Shown one piece after another: positions 36,159-43,704 of a stretch of DNA of 64,000 nt; position 1 is the first letter of the stretch; every line of letters starts with the position of its first letter. Where the stretch lies: contig NZ_CP025117.1 in the NCBI RefSeq assembly GCF_002831645.1, positions 3,673,001 through 3,737,000 on the forward strand, given 5' to 3'. Both the position numbers and the translations under genes were made by a program. The stretch is from Olleya sp. Bg11-27. Its GTDB lineage: Bacteria; Bacteroidota; Bacteroidia; Flavobacteriales; Flavobacteriaceae. A model generated the notes under the pieces. It was given only the letters and a program-made list of their open reading frames with translations. It was not told where the DNA came from and did not search any database.

Positions 36159-36908
36159 TTAATTATCTATCTCCTTATTTAGTTTATAAGACATCGTCTG
36201 CGTTTTTACTCTTAAAATCTTACTATTTAATAGTTGGTTTTCTGTTTGCAAAAGCCTATCTACCAAAGCATTTTGATAGGCTCGACTATTTAAAAGATCC
36301 ATATAATTAGAGGTTCTAGTAAACGTTTTAGTTTTTTTATAACTTAAACCTCGCTCCGATATAATATCTATTAAGGATATGTGAGATTCGATAGCTGGTT
36401 GTAAGCGATTAATAATTATGTTTTCGATTTTATTTTCTTGACTTTCAAAACTATCAAGCTCATTTGGATAGGAAGCAATTAGATCTTTTAATAAAACACT
36501 TTCTATAAACTCAAATTTATTAGTACTATTAATCGAGTTTACTGCCCCATTATGAAGTTGAGTTGGTTTATAATTAACTTCTAGAATACCTTTTTTAATT
36601 TTATCCGTTAATTGTTCTTTCTCTAAACCAATACTTTTAATAGTCTGATTAATATTTTTTACATCTAAGGTGTATCTATCAATCGACGAGTCTAAAAGTG
36701 TCAAATTAGCATCTAATTCTTCATTTAAGGTTTGGTATATTTTTAGTTCTACAATCCTGTTTTTTCTTATTTCATTCATACTATTAATCTTCCACGCTAT
36801 TAATATCCCAATAACAATTAATAGTATCTCTCCCAAAGCATACACCATATAGCTTTTTATTTTTCCTGAGAAGACTAATGAAAGTCTAATTTTCCTGAAT
36901 ACTTTCAT
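36159..36908 (-). CDS. DUF6090-like membrane protein with coiled-coil
   Basis: The 249-residue protein starts with a basic amphipathic segment (MKVFRKIRLSLVF), one membrane helix (about 22-40, MVYALGEILLIVIGILIAWK), then INSMNEIRKNR and a long helical, coiled-coil-like part. This is the plan of the DUF6090 family common in Flavobacteriia. Its role is unknown. It lies between a hairpin and site B and has no copy of the 31-bp element upstream, so it may not belong to the regulon. Confidence 0.65.
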   Translation of the reverse strand: MKVFRKIRLSLVFSGKIKSYMVYALGEILLIVIGILIAWKINSMNEIRKNRIVELKIYQTLNEELDANLTLLDSSIDRYTLDVKNINQTIKSIGLEKEQLTDKIKKGILEVNYKPTQLHNGAVNSINSTNKFEFIESVLLKDLIASYPNELDSFESQENKIENIIINRLQPAIESHISLIDIISERGLSYKKTKTFTRTSNYMDLLNSRAYQNALVDRLLQTENQLLNSKILRVKTQTMSYKLNKEIDN

Positions 36909-36953
36909 TATTATTTATGTTTTAAAAGTTCAAAATTCATCCTATTTAAAGAG

Positions 36954-36990
36954 AAAAGGCCTCATGAGTTTTACCTCATGAAGCCTTTAA
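36954..36990 (-). terminator. Terminator after the CotH-like gene
   Basis: Arms AAAGGCCTCATGAG and CTCATGAAGCCTTT pair with one mismatch around a short loop. On the minus strand TTTTCTCTTT follows. It should end the EF-hand/CotH transcript. Confidence 0.65.
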
Positions 36991-37022
36991 CTACCAATCA
37001 ACCAAAACTTATCATTCTATAT

Positions 37023-38453
37023 TTAATCTAAATAATCACTCACTGCTGCAGCACGCGTTGTAACGTGTGTATTCAACTCGTTAACTGCATTTTGAAAGTC
37101 TGAACTATTTTCTAAAAAGCTATATCCTGAAACTTCCGATGTTGCATAAGGCTCAATTAAAGCTGCATAAGTTCCATATTGAGATTGCATTGTACTGACA
37201 CTAAAAGCATCATCCACCACTTCTTGTACATATGTATCATATTGCGTTTTATATACTACATCTTGATATAAATAGCCAATTAATGGCCATTCTGAACTAT
37301 TTAATCCAGAAAAGTCTAATGGTAACGACCCTCCCATTTTTCCTAACTCTAAGGCTTCATTATTATCCCAAGGAATCCATGTTAATTTACTCGTATCAGG
37401 ATTATTATATAAAAAATAATTATGTGTCATTCTACCATACGTATCCCAATTTTGAACCACTGTATTTACTGCTAAGTATTTTAAAAACACATCCGTATCT
37501 AATACAGCATCAAGGTTTGTTCTCCAAGTCTCAGGATCCGATGTTCTAGATCCATCATTTACGATAGCTAACAAACTAGCCACATCATTAAAATCACCTT
37601 CATCTTCGTTTGTTTTTTTAACGTATTCACTTTCATTATAAGATCCCAATGCAAAACTAGCGGCATCACCATCTGGCTTGTATAAATTACCATCGTCATC
37701 AGAAAACTGTGTATCTAAAACCGTATCATCCACTTCTTCTACCATAGTGTACACTCCAAAATACTGTGGTCCATCTCCATGATCCACATACACTGTATAA
37801 AATGCGGTATGTGATGCTACTAACCCTGCATTTCTAAAAACATCTGTAGCTACTTTTTCGCGTAACATAGACTTGTCATCAAAATTATTTTTAAGACTTA
37901 ATTTTTTGAAGCCATAAAAACGTTGGTTATCTATTTGTGGATAATCATCTTCAAACTCGTCAAAATCTAATTTAAGAGATAGTTTCAAAATCCCATTTTG
38001 CCAACTCGTTTGCAAGCTAGAATTCCCTTTAAATCTAACACCTACGCGATACCATTCTTTACCATTATAAAATACTTCTGCAGGTACAAAAATTGGATCT
38101 TCATCAGTTTCGGTTAAGCCGCCACCTCCACCTCCAGCTCCAAATGCTCCGTAAAGATTTGTCATATCATCCAGCATACTTTGCCAGCGTGCTTCTGTAA
38201 CAACAATATCCAATCGCTTGACTGCATTATCTTCAAAAACTTCATCAAAATTGGGATCCGCATCTTTACTATGCGTTTCTGCTGTCCAATCTGGAGTTTC
38301 AAAATCAGAATCGTCAGTATCTACAACCACTTCACCTTCTTCTGTTGTTGTTACGACATCATCATCGTTATTACAAGAACTAAAGGTTACTAACGTTATA
38401 CTAAATACTACTGCGACTACTAATAGATTTAATTTGCTTTTTATGTATTTCAT
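37023..38453 (-). CDS. CotH-like kinase family lipoprotein
   Basis: The 476-residue lipoprotein (lipobox TFSSC) matches the CotH family, which includes atypical protein kinases first known from spore coats. Typical stretches are RVGVRFKGNSSLQ, FYGFKKLSLKNNFDD, LREKVATDVFRNAGL, YFGVYTMVEEVDD, HNYFLYNN and TWIPWDNNEAL, where CotH proteins carry the PWD metal-binding motif. A glycine run (GAGGGGGG) occurs near residue 115. If active it would phosphorylate extracytoplasmic proteins, with EF-hand or YHYH neighbours as possible substrates (inference). It starts 32 bp after the EF-hand gene. Confidence 0.85.
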   Translation of the reverse strand: MKYIKSKLNLLVVAVVFSITLVTFSSCNNDDDVVTTTEEGEVVVDTDDSDFETPDWTAETHSKDADPNFDEVFEDNAVKRLDIVVTEARWQSMLDDMTNLYGAFGAGGGGGGLTETDEDPIFVPAEVFYNGKEWYRVGVRFKGNSSLQTSWQNGILKLSLKLDFDEFEDDYPQIDNQRFYGFKKLSLKNNFDDKSMLREKVATDVFRNAGLVASHTAFYTVYVDHGDGPQYFGVYTMVEEVDDTVLDTQFSDDDGNLYKPDGDAASFALGSYNESEYVKKTNEDEGDFNDVASLLAIVNDGSRTSDPETWRTNLDAVLDTDVFLKYLAVNTVVQNWDTYGRMTHNYFLYNNPDTSKLTWIPWDNNEALELGKMGGSLPLDFSGLNSSEWPLIGYLYQDVVYKTQYDTYVQEVVDDAFSVSTMQSQYGTYAALIEPYATSEVSGYSFLENSSDFQNAVNELNTHVTTRAAAVSDYLD

Positions 38454-38485
38454 ATTGTCTTTGGTTTAATGGTTATAATAAAAAA

Positions 38486-38770
38486 TTAGTTACGTGATTT
38501 TCTTTCTGGTTTAGGCGCTTTTTTAAATTCGGCTTCAGAAATAAACCCATCCTCATCTGTATCAATTTTATCAAAATCATTCTTTAAAGGTCCTTTGATT
38601 TCTGATTTAGATAATTTACCATCCTCGTCCTTATCCATTTCTTCTAATAACTGGCTAAATGTTGGCGGTTCTTTTTTCTGTCTATCATTAGATTGTGCGT
38701 TAATACTATTTACACTTAAAACTGTTACTCCAAAAACTAAAACGGCTGTACTGAATATGTTCTTTTTCAT
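38486..38770 (-). CDS. Small secreted EF-hand protein
   Basis: The 94-residue protein has a signal peptide ending near SINAQS and two EF-hand loops (DKDEDGKLSKSE and DTDEDGFISEAE) separated by IKGPLKNDFDKID. That linker is nearly the same as in the C-terminal module of the YHYH protein at 31.1-32.3 kb, so the two modules are paralogous. A copy of the 31-bp element lies 25 bp upstream. The CotH-like gene follows on the same transcript. Confidence 0.87.
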   Translation of the reverse strand: MKKNIFSTAVLVFGVTVLSVNSINAQSNDRQKKEPPTFSQLLEEMDKDEDGKLSKSEIKGPLKNDFDKIDTDEDGFISEAEFKKAPKPERKSRN

Positions 38771-38795
38771 ATCTAAATAATTTATTTGTTATGGT

Positions 38796-38826
38796 ATTTA
38801 GATGTCTAGTTTTAAAATAACTTGTG
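38796..38826 (-). promoter_or_regulatory. ECF-type promoter, site C
   Basis: On the minus strand CACAAGTT, 14 bp, CATCTAAAT; one base differs from the other four copies. It is 25 bp upstream of the EF-hand ATG and would drive the EF-hand and CotH-like genes. Confidence 0.78.
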
Positions 38827-38849
38827 CTTAGTTATGTTAAACAAAACAC

Positions 38850-38886
38850 AAAAAAAAGACCTTCATTTTACTGAAGGTCTTTTAAT
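38850..38886 (-). terminator. Terminator after the CpxP-like gene
   Basis: The stem AAAAGACCTTCA / TGAAGGTCTTTT is followed on the minus strand by eight T residues. It closes the sigma/anti-sigma/CpxP-like transcript just before site C. Confidence 0.85.
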
Positions 38887-38906
38887 AATTATTTTAATGT
38901 TGCACT

Positions 38907-39368
38907 TTATTCTGGTCTTCCTGGATGTTCTGGACCAGGCATATCAAATCGTCGTGCTTTTTTTATAATACTTTTAAACTGCTCTTTTTGAGTATCATCG
39001 CACAACTGATAAATACCTCTTAGTCTTTTAAATAATTCATTTTCCTTTAAAATAACTTTACCAGCTATAGATGTCGTTAAATTATTTATGTCCTGTTGAT
39101 TTACAGAGTCAGCGGTGATATTATTAAACAGTTGATCTTTTAATGATCTAATTTCATCTCCTACAGCGCGCATCTTCGCATGATGCTTAGCTTCTAAACG
39201 TTTAAACTGTTCTAACTGTGTGTCATTAAACTTTAATTCTGTAGCAATAAAATTACCCGACTCCTTTGGTCCATTCTGACCAGGACGTCCTATATAATTG
39301 AATAGAAAAAAACCATTCATTATAATTAAAACAATTAATAAGAGATATAAAACTGTATTTTTTTTCAT
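38907..39368 (-). CDS. CpxP/Spy-like membrane-anchored periplasmic sensor
   Basis: The 153-residue protein has an N-terminal membrane anchor (about residues 5-26) and a helical periplasmic part: LKFNDTQLEQFKRLEAKHHA, MRAVGDEIRSLKDQLF, and LCDDTQKEQFKSIIKKARRF. The repeated D-T-Q-x-E-Q-F fits the LTxxQ-type signature of Spy/CpxP/heavy-metal-sensor proteins. It starts 2 bp after the anti-sigma stop. It probably senses the signal that frees the sigma factor. Confidence 0.75.
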   Translation of the reverse strand: MKKNTVLYLLLIVLIIMNGFFLFNYIGRPGQNGPKESGNFIATELKFNDTQLEQFKRLEAKHHAKMRAVGDEIRSLKDQLFNNITADSVNQQDINNLTTSIAGKVILKENELFKRLRGIYQLCDDTQKEQFKSIIKKARRFDMPGPEHPGRPE

Positions 39369-39370
39369 GA

Positions 39371-39685
39371 TTATAAATTGATTAATGAGCCGTCCGTATC
39401 TGAGTTTAACCCGTAATCTGAGGCAAAACTAGAAATAGCTTCATTATATTTTGTACTTTTTATTTGTTGTATTGCATATACATTTAACACAACTACGCAA
39501 ACCAATGTTGCTAACTGTAATTGTGGCGTAAACCAACTCCATGTCTTAGATACTACTTCTTTTTGTGTAAATAAGCGTTGCATTGTTTTGTCTTTAAAAA
39601 AAGGAGAGACAGTAACGGCATTGATATTTTCAGAAGCATTAAGAGTCTGATCTATTTTATCTTGTATGTTTGTATTTGTTTTCAT
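39371..39685 (-). CDS. Probable anti-sigma factor, single-pass membrane protein
   Basis: The 104-residue protein has a cytoplasmic N-terminal part (about 1-65), one membrane helix (LQLATLVCVVVLNVYAI, about 70-86) and a short periplasmic tail. Its place between sigma and CpxP-like genes is that of an anti-sigma factor; no known anti-sigma domain is obvious. The open frame reaches a TTG at 39715, but that would start inside the promoter element of site D, so the ATG at 39685 is chosen. It lies only 9 bp after the -10 box, so its own mRNA would be almost leaderless. Confidence 0.65.
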   Translation of the reverse strand: MKTNTNIQDKIDQTLNASENINAVTVSPFFKDKTMQRLFTQKEVVSKTWSWFTPQLQLATLVCVVVLNVYAIQQIKSTKYNEAISSFASDYGLNSDTDGSLINL

Positions 39686-39694
39686 AATTCTTAG

Positions 39695-39725
39695 TTTTAG
39701 ATGTTTTATTTTCAAAAAACTTGCG
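39695..39725 (-). promoter_or_regulatory. ECF-type promoter, site D
   Basis: On the minus strand CGCAAGTT, 14 bp, CATCTAAAA. It fills almost the whole 41-bp gap between the sigma and anti-sigma genes, so the anti-sigma gene gets a promoter of its own. Confidence 0.75.
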
Positions 39726-39726
39726 T

Positions 39727-40305
39727 CTAATTATGGTTTTTATAAAATTCTTTTAAAATAATTTGTAAATTCTTTTTAGCTCTAAACAATAAAGACTCTA
39801 TGGAACCGATACTCTTTTTTGTTATTTCACTTATTTCTTTATAACTTTTATCATCAATTTTATTTAATGTAAAAACAATACGCTGTGCTTTTGGCAGTTT
39901 ATTAATGGCTAAAAATAGTGTTTCACTAGTTTCTTTTTGCTCCATGACTAATCCAGGATGATTAATCTCTGTAAAATAGCTGGCTTTATCTAAGTTATAA
40001 TCGTTTCCTGATAGCGATTGTAAAAAGGCAAAACGCTTCTTAGCTTTTCCTTTCCTGATAAACTCTAAACATTTATTGGTTGCTATTCTATAAATCCAAG
40101 TAGACAATTTAGACTGTCCTTTAAATTTATTTATAGAATTAAAAACCTCCACAAACACCTCCTGCGCAATGTCTTCTGCATCCTGTTTATTGGGCACAAA
40201 TGACAAGCACGTCCCAAACACCTTTTGTTGGAAATCGTCCAAAAGCTTACCATAAGCAGCACTGGTTTGGTTTTTAAGTTGTTCTATAAATTCAGTTTCG
40301 GTCAA
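39727..40305 (-). CDS. ECF-type RNA polymerase sigma factor, probable master of the locus
   Basis: The 192-residue protein has sigma region 2 (QDAEDIAQEVFVEVFNSINK, STWIYRIATNKCLEF) and region 4 (INKLPKAQRIVFTLNKIDDK, SYKEISEITKKSIGSIESLL). The start is a TTG giving MTETEFIEQLKN, the N-terminus expected for this family. The frame has a stop four codons upstream and no in-frame ATG before region 2, so the weak start codon seems real. A copy of the 31-bp element lies 25 bp upstream, consistent with autoregulation. Confidence 0.92.
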   Translation of the reverse strand: MTETEFIEQLKNQTSAAYGKLLDDFQQKVFGTCLSFVPNKQDAEDIAQEVFVEVFNSINKFKGQSKLSTWIYRIATNKCLEFIRKGKAKKRFAFLQSLSGNDYNLDKASYFTEINHPGLVMEQKETSETLFLAINKLPKAQRIVFTLNKIDDKSYKEISEITKKSIGSIESLLFRAKKNLQIILKEFYKNHN

Positions 40306-40330
40306 AAAAAGTAATTATTGTGTTAACAAT

Positions 40331-40361
40331 ATTTAGATGCATTAGTTAAAAAAAACTTGCG
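40331..40361 (-). promoter_or_regulatory. ECF-type promoter, site E (autoregulatory)
   Basis: On the minus strand CGCAAGTT, 14 bp, CATCTAAAT. It is 25 bp upstream of the sigma gene's TTG start and points away from the divergent rsmB gene. Confidence 0.8.
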
Positions 40362-40470
40362 TTTATTTTTAAAATATTTTTTCAAAAGGTAAAACTATAT
40401 ATCTTAATACAAAAAAGCATCAAAAATTAGTGTTATTTAAGTAACTTTGCACGTTATTAAATACAAAAAA

Positions 40471-41682
40471 ATGCGCTTACACAAAAATTTATGCTTTGCA
40501 ACAGTTGATGGTTTATTATTAATCTTTAACGAAGGTCATTATGCTGATAAAGTTGTACAACAATTACTTAAACGTGACAAACGTTGGGGAAGTCGTGACA
40601 GAGGTTTTGTTGCCGAAACGACTTACGATATAGTACGTTGGAAACGTCTTTATGCAGAAATTGCTGAAGTAAAAGAACCATTTAACAGAGACGAAATCTG
40701 GCGTATGTTTGCGGTTTGGGCTACTTTAAAAGGAATTACACTTCCAGACTGGAAGTATTTTGAAAATACACCAACAAGAAAAATTAAAGGTCGTTTTGAC
40801 GAGTTATCTAAAACTAGAAAGATTAAAGAATCTTTTCCAGATTGGATGGATGCGTTAGCCGAAAAAGAATTAGGTGATAAAGTTTGGTCTAAAGAAGCAA
40901 CTGCTTTAAACCAACAAGCTGATGTTGTCCTAAGAGTAAACACTCTTAAAACCACTAAAGAGAAATTAAAAGAAGAATTATTCGATTTAGATATTGAAAC
41001 TGAAGAAGTACCAAAGCATGTTAATGCTTTAAAACTTGTTGAGCGTGCCAATGTATTTACAACGGACATGTTTCAAAAAGGACATTTTGAAGTTCAAGAT
41101 GGATCGTCGCAATTGGTCGCTGAATATTTAGAGGTAGAACCAGGAATGCGTGTTGTGGACACTTGTGCTGGTGCTGGAGGTAAAACACTACACCTTGCAT
41201 CCATAATGGAAAATAAAGGTCAAATTATAGCTTTAGATATCTACGCTAATAAATTAAAAGAACTAAAGCGTCGTGCAAAAAGAGCTGGCGCGCATAATAT
41301 CGAGCCAAGACATATTGACTCTACAAAGGTTATCAAAAAATTATACGATCAAGCGGATCGTGTATTAATTGATGCGCCCTGTTCTGGATTAGGTGTTTTA
41401 AGACGTAACCCTGATGCGAAATGGAAAATGCAACCTGAATTTATTGAAAAAATCAAGGAAACACAAGCTGAAATTTTAAATAGCTACTCTAGAATGGTTA
41501 AATCTGGAGGAAAACTAGTGTATGCAACATGCTCTATCTTACCTTCTGAAAACCAAGAACAAGTCGCTAAATTCTTAGCTTCAGAAAACGGAAAAGAATT
41601 TTCTTTAGTAAAAGATAAGAAAATTTTATCGCATCAATCTGGCTTCGATGGTTTTTATATGGCTTTATTAGAAAGAAAATAA
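40471..41682 (+). CDS. rsmB: 16S rRNA cytosine-C5 methyltransferase
   Basis: The 403-residue RsmB/NSUN-type enzyme methylates a cytosine in 16S rRNA. An N-terminal NusB-like helical region (DKRWGSRDRGFVAETTYDIV) precedes the Rossmann methyltransferase domain: VVDTCAGAGGKTLHLA for motif I, the catalytic-loop DAPCSGLGVLRRNPDAKW, and YATCSILPSENQEQV with the second cysteine. The frame reaches a TTG at 40447, but the ATG at 40471 is chosen. A TAACTTTG box at 40442-40449 fits a house-keeping -7 element. It is divergent from the sigma locus. Confidence 0.9.
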   Translation: MRLHKNLCFATVDGLLLIFNEGHYADKVVQQLLKRDKRWGSRDRGFVAETTYDIVRWKRLYAEIAEVKEPFNRDEIWRMFAVWATLKGITLPDWKYFENTPTRKIKGRFDELSKTRKIKESFPDWMDALAEKELGDKVWSKEATALNQQADVVLRVNTLKTTKEKLKEELFDLDIETEEVPKHVNALKLVERANVFTTDMFQKGHFEVQDGSSQLVAEYLEVEPGMRVVDTCAGAGGKTLHLASIMENKGQIIALDIYANKLKELKRRAKRAGAHNIEPRHIDSTKVIKKLYDQADRVLIDAPCSGLGVLRRNPDAKWKMQPEFIEKIKETQAEILNSYSRMVKSGGKLVYATCSILPSENQEQVAKFLASENGKEFSLVKDKKILSHQSGFDGFYMALLERK

Positions 41683-41703
41683 TTATAATTAAACACAACT
41701 ACT

Positions 41704-43542
41704 ATGAAACACTTTTACTTACTTTTTTCATTTTTAATCTCTGCATTAAGTTATGCACAACTAGCACCACCGACTGAGCTTCAAGCGTATTACAGTGGCG
41801 TTGACTTTACAAAAACACAACTAGATTTGTTTAATGATTTAGCGGTAACAACAGCTGTAAAACATACAAACGGTTTAAGTTATACTCCTGGGATTTGGGA
41901 AGCTAGTAAAATGACGGATGAGGATATCGACAACCCAAACAATGTTATTTTATTTTACGGATATAGTGATACAGACGGAAACGGTGTAACTGACAGATCT
42001 AGAAATAAAAATTTAAACGGTGGTGGTAACGGAGATTGGAACAGAGAACATGTTTTTCCAAACTCGTTAGCTAACCCAAGTTTAAACACTTCTGGTACAT
42101 CTGGCCCTCCATATGCGGATGGTCATAACTTAAGACCGTCTGACGTGCAAATGAACTCCAATCGTGGAAACAAAAAGTTTGCTGCTGGTTCCGGTAACGC
42201 AGGTAACACTAGTACTAATACAAGCTTATGGTATGCGGGAGACGAGTTTAAAGGTGATGCTGCAAGAATAATTATGTACATGTACACTAGATATGGTACA
42301 CAATGTCTACCTTATTTTGCTGTTTCAGGAACAACTAATAGTATTGATCCTAATATGATTGATTTATTATTAGAATGGAATGCTGAAGATCCTGTATCTT
42401 TAATTGAAGATAACAGAAATGCTTATCATGGTGATGTATCAAACACTTATGCACAAGGTAACCGTAACCCTTTTATTGACAACCCTTATTTAGCAACTGT
42501 TATTTGGGGAGGTACTCCTGCAGAAAACAGATGGGGAGCACAACCACCAGTAGATACAGAAGCGCCAACAGTTCCTGCAGGATTAGTTGCAAGTAATCCA
42601 ACGGAAGATACTGTTGATTTAACTTGGACGGCTTCTACAGATAATACTGCTGTCGTAACTTACATTATATACGTAGATGGTATTTTATATACTTCTACAA
42701 ACGGAACAGCAACGACATATACAGTTACAGGATTAGATCCAGAAACAACCTATGCTTTTACAGTTTTAGCTAAAGATGCAGCTAATAACTCTTCAGCACA
42801 AAGTACATCAGATTCTGCAACTACGTTAGCAGGTACACCTGCAGGAACAAGTTGTGTTACCCCTGTTGAACAAGATTTTGAATCTATGCCAGCTAACAGC
42901 AACTCATACTCTTCAAGAACTTGGACAGATAGCTACGGAGAATGGAATGCTACTAGAGCTAGAACAGACCAAATGATAGATGGTTCTAGAGCAATAGTAC
43001 TTGATATGAGAACTAACAGCGCAGGTAGCTTAACCTCTCCACTTATCTCCGGAGGTATTGCAGATCTTACATTAACAACACAACAAGCATTTTCAGGATC
43101 AGGAGGTACACTTAGTATTTATGTGAATGGTGTTTTAAAAGGAGACGTCACTTATGACTCTACTGAACAAACAACCACTATTTCGGATATTGATACTGAA
43201 GGAAACATTACCGTAGTTATTCAAGATGACAATACTTCTAATGGTGCAAGAGTAGCTATTGACAATTTATTTTGGACATGTTATTCAACATTAAGTACTC
43301 GTAAATTTGAGTTAAATCAAGTAAAGATATATCCAAATCCCTTAAACGGAACACTTTTAAATATTGAAGTAAAAGAAGCTACTGCTTTTAAGATCTTTGA
43401 TCTTTTAGGTAAAAAAATATTAACTGGTAACGTTACACCAACTAACAAAGAAGTAAATGTATCGCGTCTTAGTAAAGGTGTTTACATCATGAAATTAGAT
43501 TCTGATAATGGAACGATCACAAAAAAAATAATTAAAAATTAA
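41704..43542 (+). CDS. Secreted endonuclease I with fibronectin III domain and T9SS tail
   Basis: The 612-residue protein has a signal peptide (ending LSYAQ) and an endonuclease I domain (about 25-280) with the active-site context GDWNREHVFPNSLA and HNLRPSDVQMNSNRGN. One fibronectin type III domain follows (about 290-375; PTVPAGLVASNPTEDTVDLT). Next comes a jelly-roll-like region (about 385-525) and a T9SS type A sorting domain (VKIYPNPLNGTLLNIEV; LSKGVYIMKLD). It should be exported to the surface and degrade extracellular DNA for nutrients. It lies 21 bp after rsmB, perhaps by chance. Confidence 0.92.
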   Translation: MKHFYLLFSFLISALSYAQLAPPTELQAYYSGVDFTKTQLDLFNDLAVTTAVKHTNGLSYTPGIWEASKMTDEDIDNPNNVILFYGYSDTDGNGVTDRSRNKNLNGGGNGDWNREHVFPNSLANPSLNTSGTSGPPYADGHNLRPSDVQMNSNRGNKKFAAGSGNAGNTSTNTSLWYAGDEFKGDAARIIMYMYTRYGTQCLPYFAVSGTTNSIDPNMIDLLLEWNAEDPVSLIEDNRNAYHGDVSNTYAQGNRNPFIDNPYLATVIWGGTPAENRWGAQPPVDTEAPTVPAGLVASNPTEDTVDLTWTASTDNTAVVTYIIYVDGILYTSTNGTATTYTVTGLDPETTYAFTVLAKDAANNSSAQSTSDSATTLAGTPAGTSCVTPVEQDFESMPANSNSYSSRTWTDSYGEWNATRARTDQMIDGSRAIVLDMRTNSAGSLTSPLISGGIADLTLTTQQAFSGSGGTLSIYVNGVLKGDVTYDSTEQTTTISDIDTEGNITVVIQDDNTSNGARVAIDNLFWTCYSTLSTRKFELNQVKIYPNPLNGTLLNIEVKEATAFKIFDLLGKKILTGNVTPTNKEVNVSRLSKGVYIMKLDSDNGTITKKIIKN

Positions 43543-43557
43543 TTTTTTAATTTCTAA

Positions 43558-43591
43558 AAAAAGCGACTCATTTCTGAGTCGCTTTTTTTTT
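43558..43591 (+). terminator. Terminator after endonuclease I
   Basis: The stem AAAAAGCGACTCA / TGAGTCGCTTTTT has a TTTC loop and ends in a T run. Confidence 0.88.
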
Positions 43592-43704
43592 GTTCAAAAC
43601 CTAGTGAATAACTCTTAAATTAAGCCACAATTATTAGCTACAATTACCACTAAAAAAACTAAATTTGTTCCTTTATAAAAAACAACACTCAAACTAAAAA
43701 TATA

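Noticed and set aside
36159-36908. DUF6090-like gene as a member of the sigma regulon
   Set aside because: A terminator lies upstream and no copy of the 31-bp element precedes it; it may only be a neighbour.
37232-38469. Several long open frames on the plus strand opposite the CotH-like gene
   Set aside because: They are antisense shadows of a well-supported gene, with biased composition and no family features.
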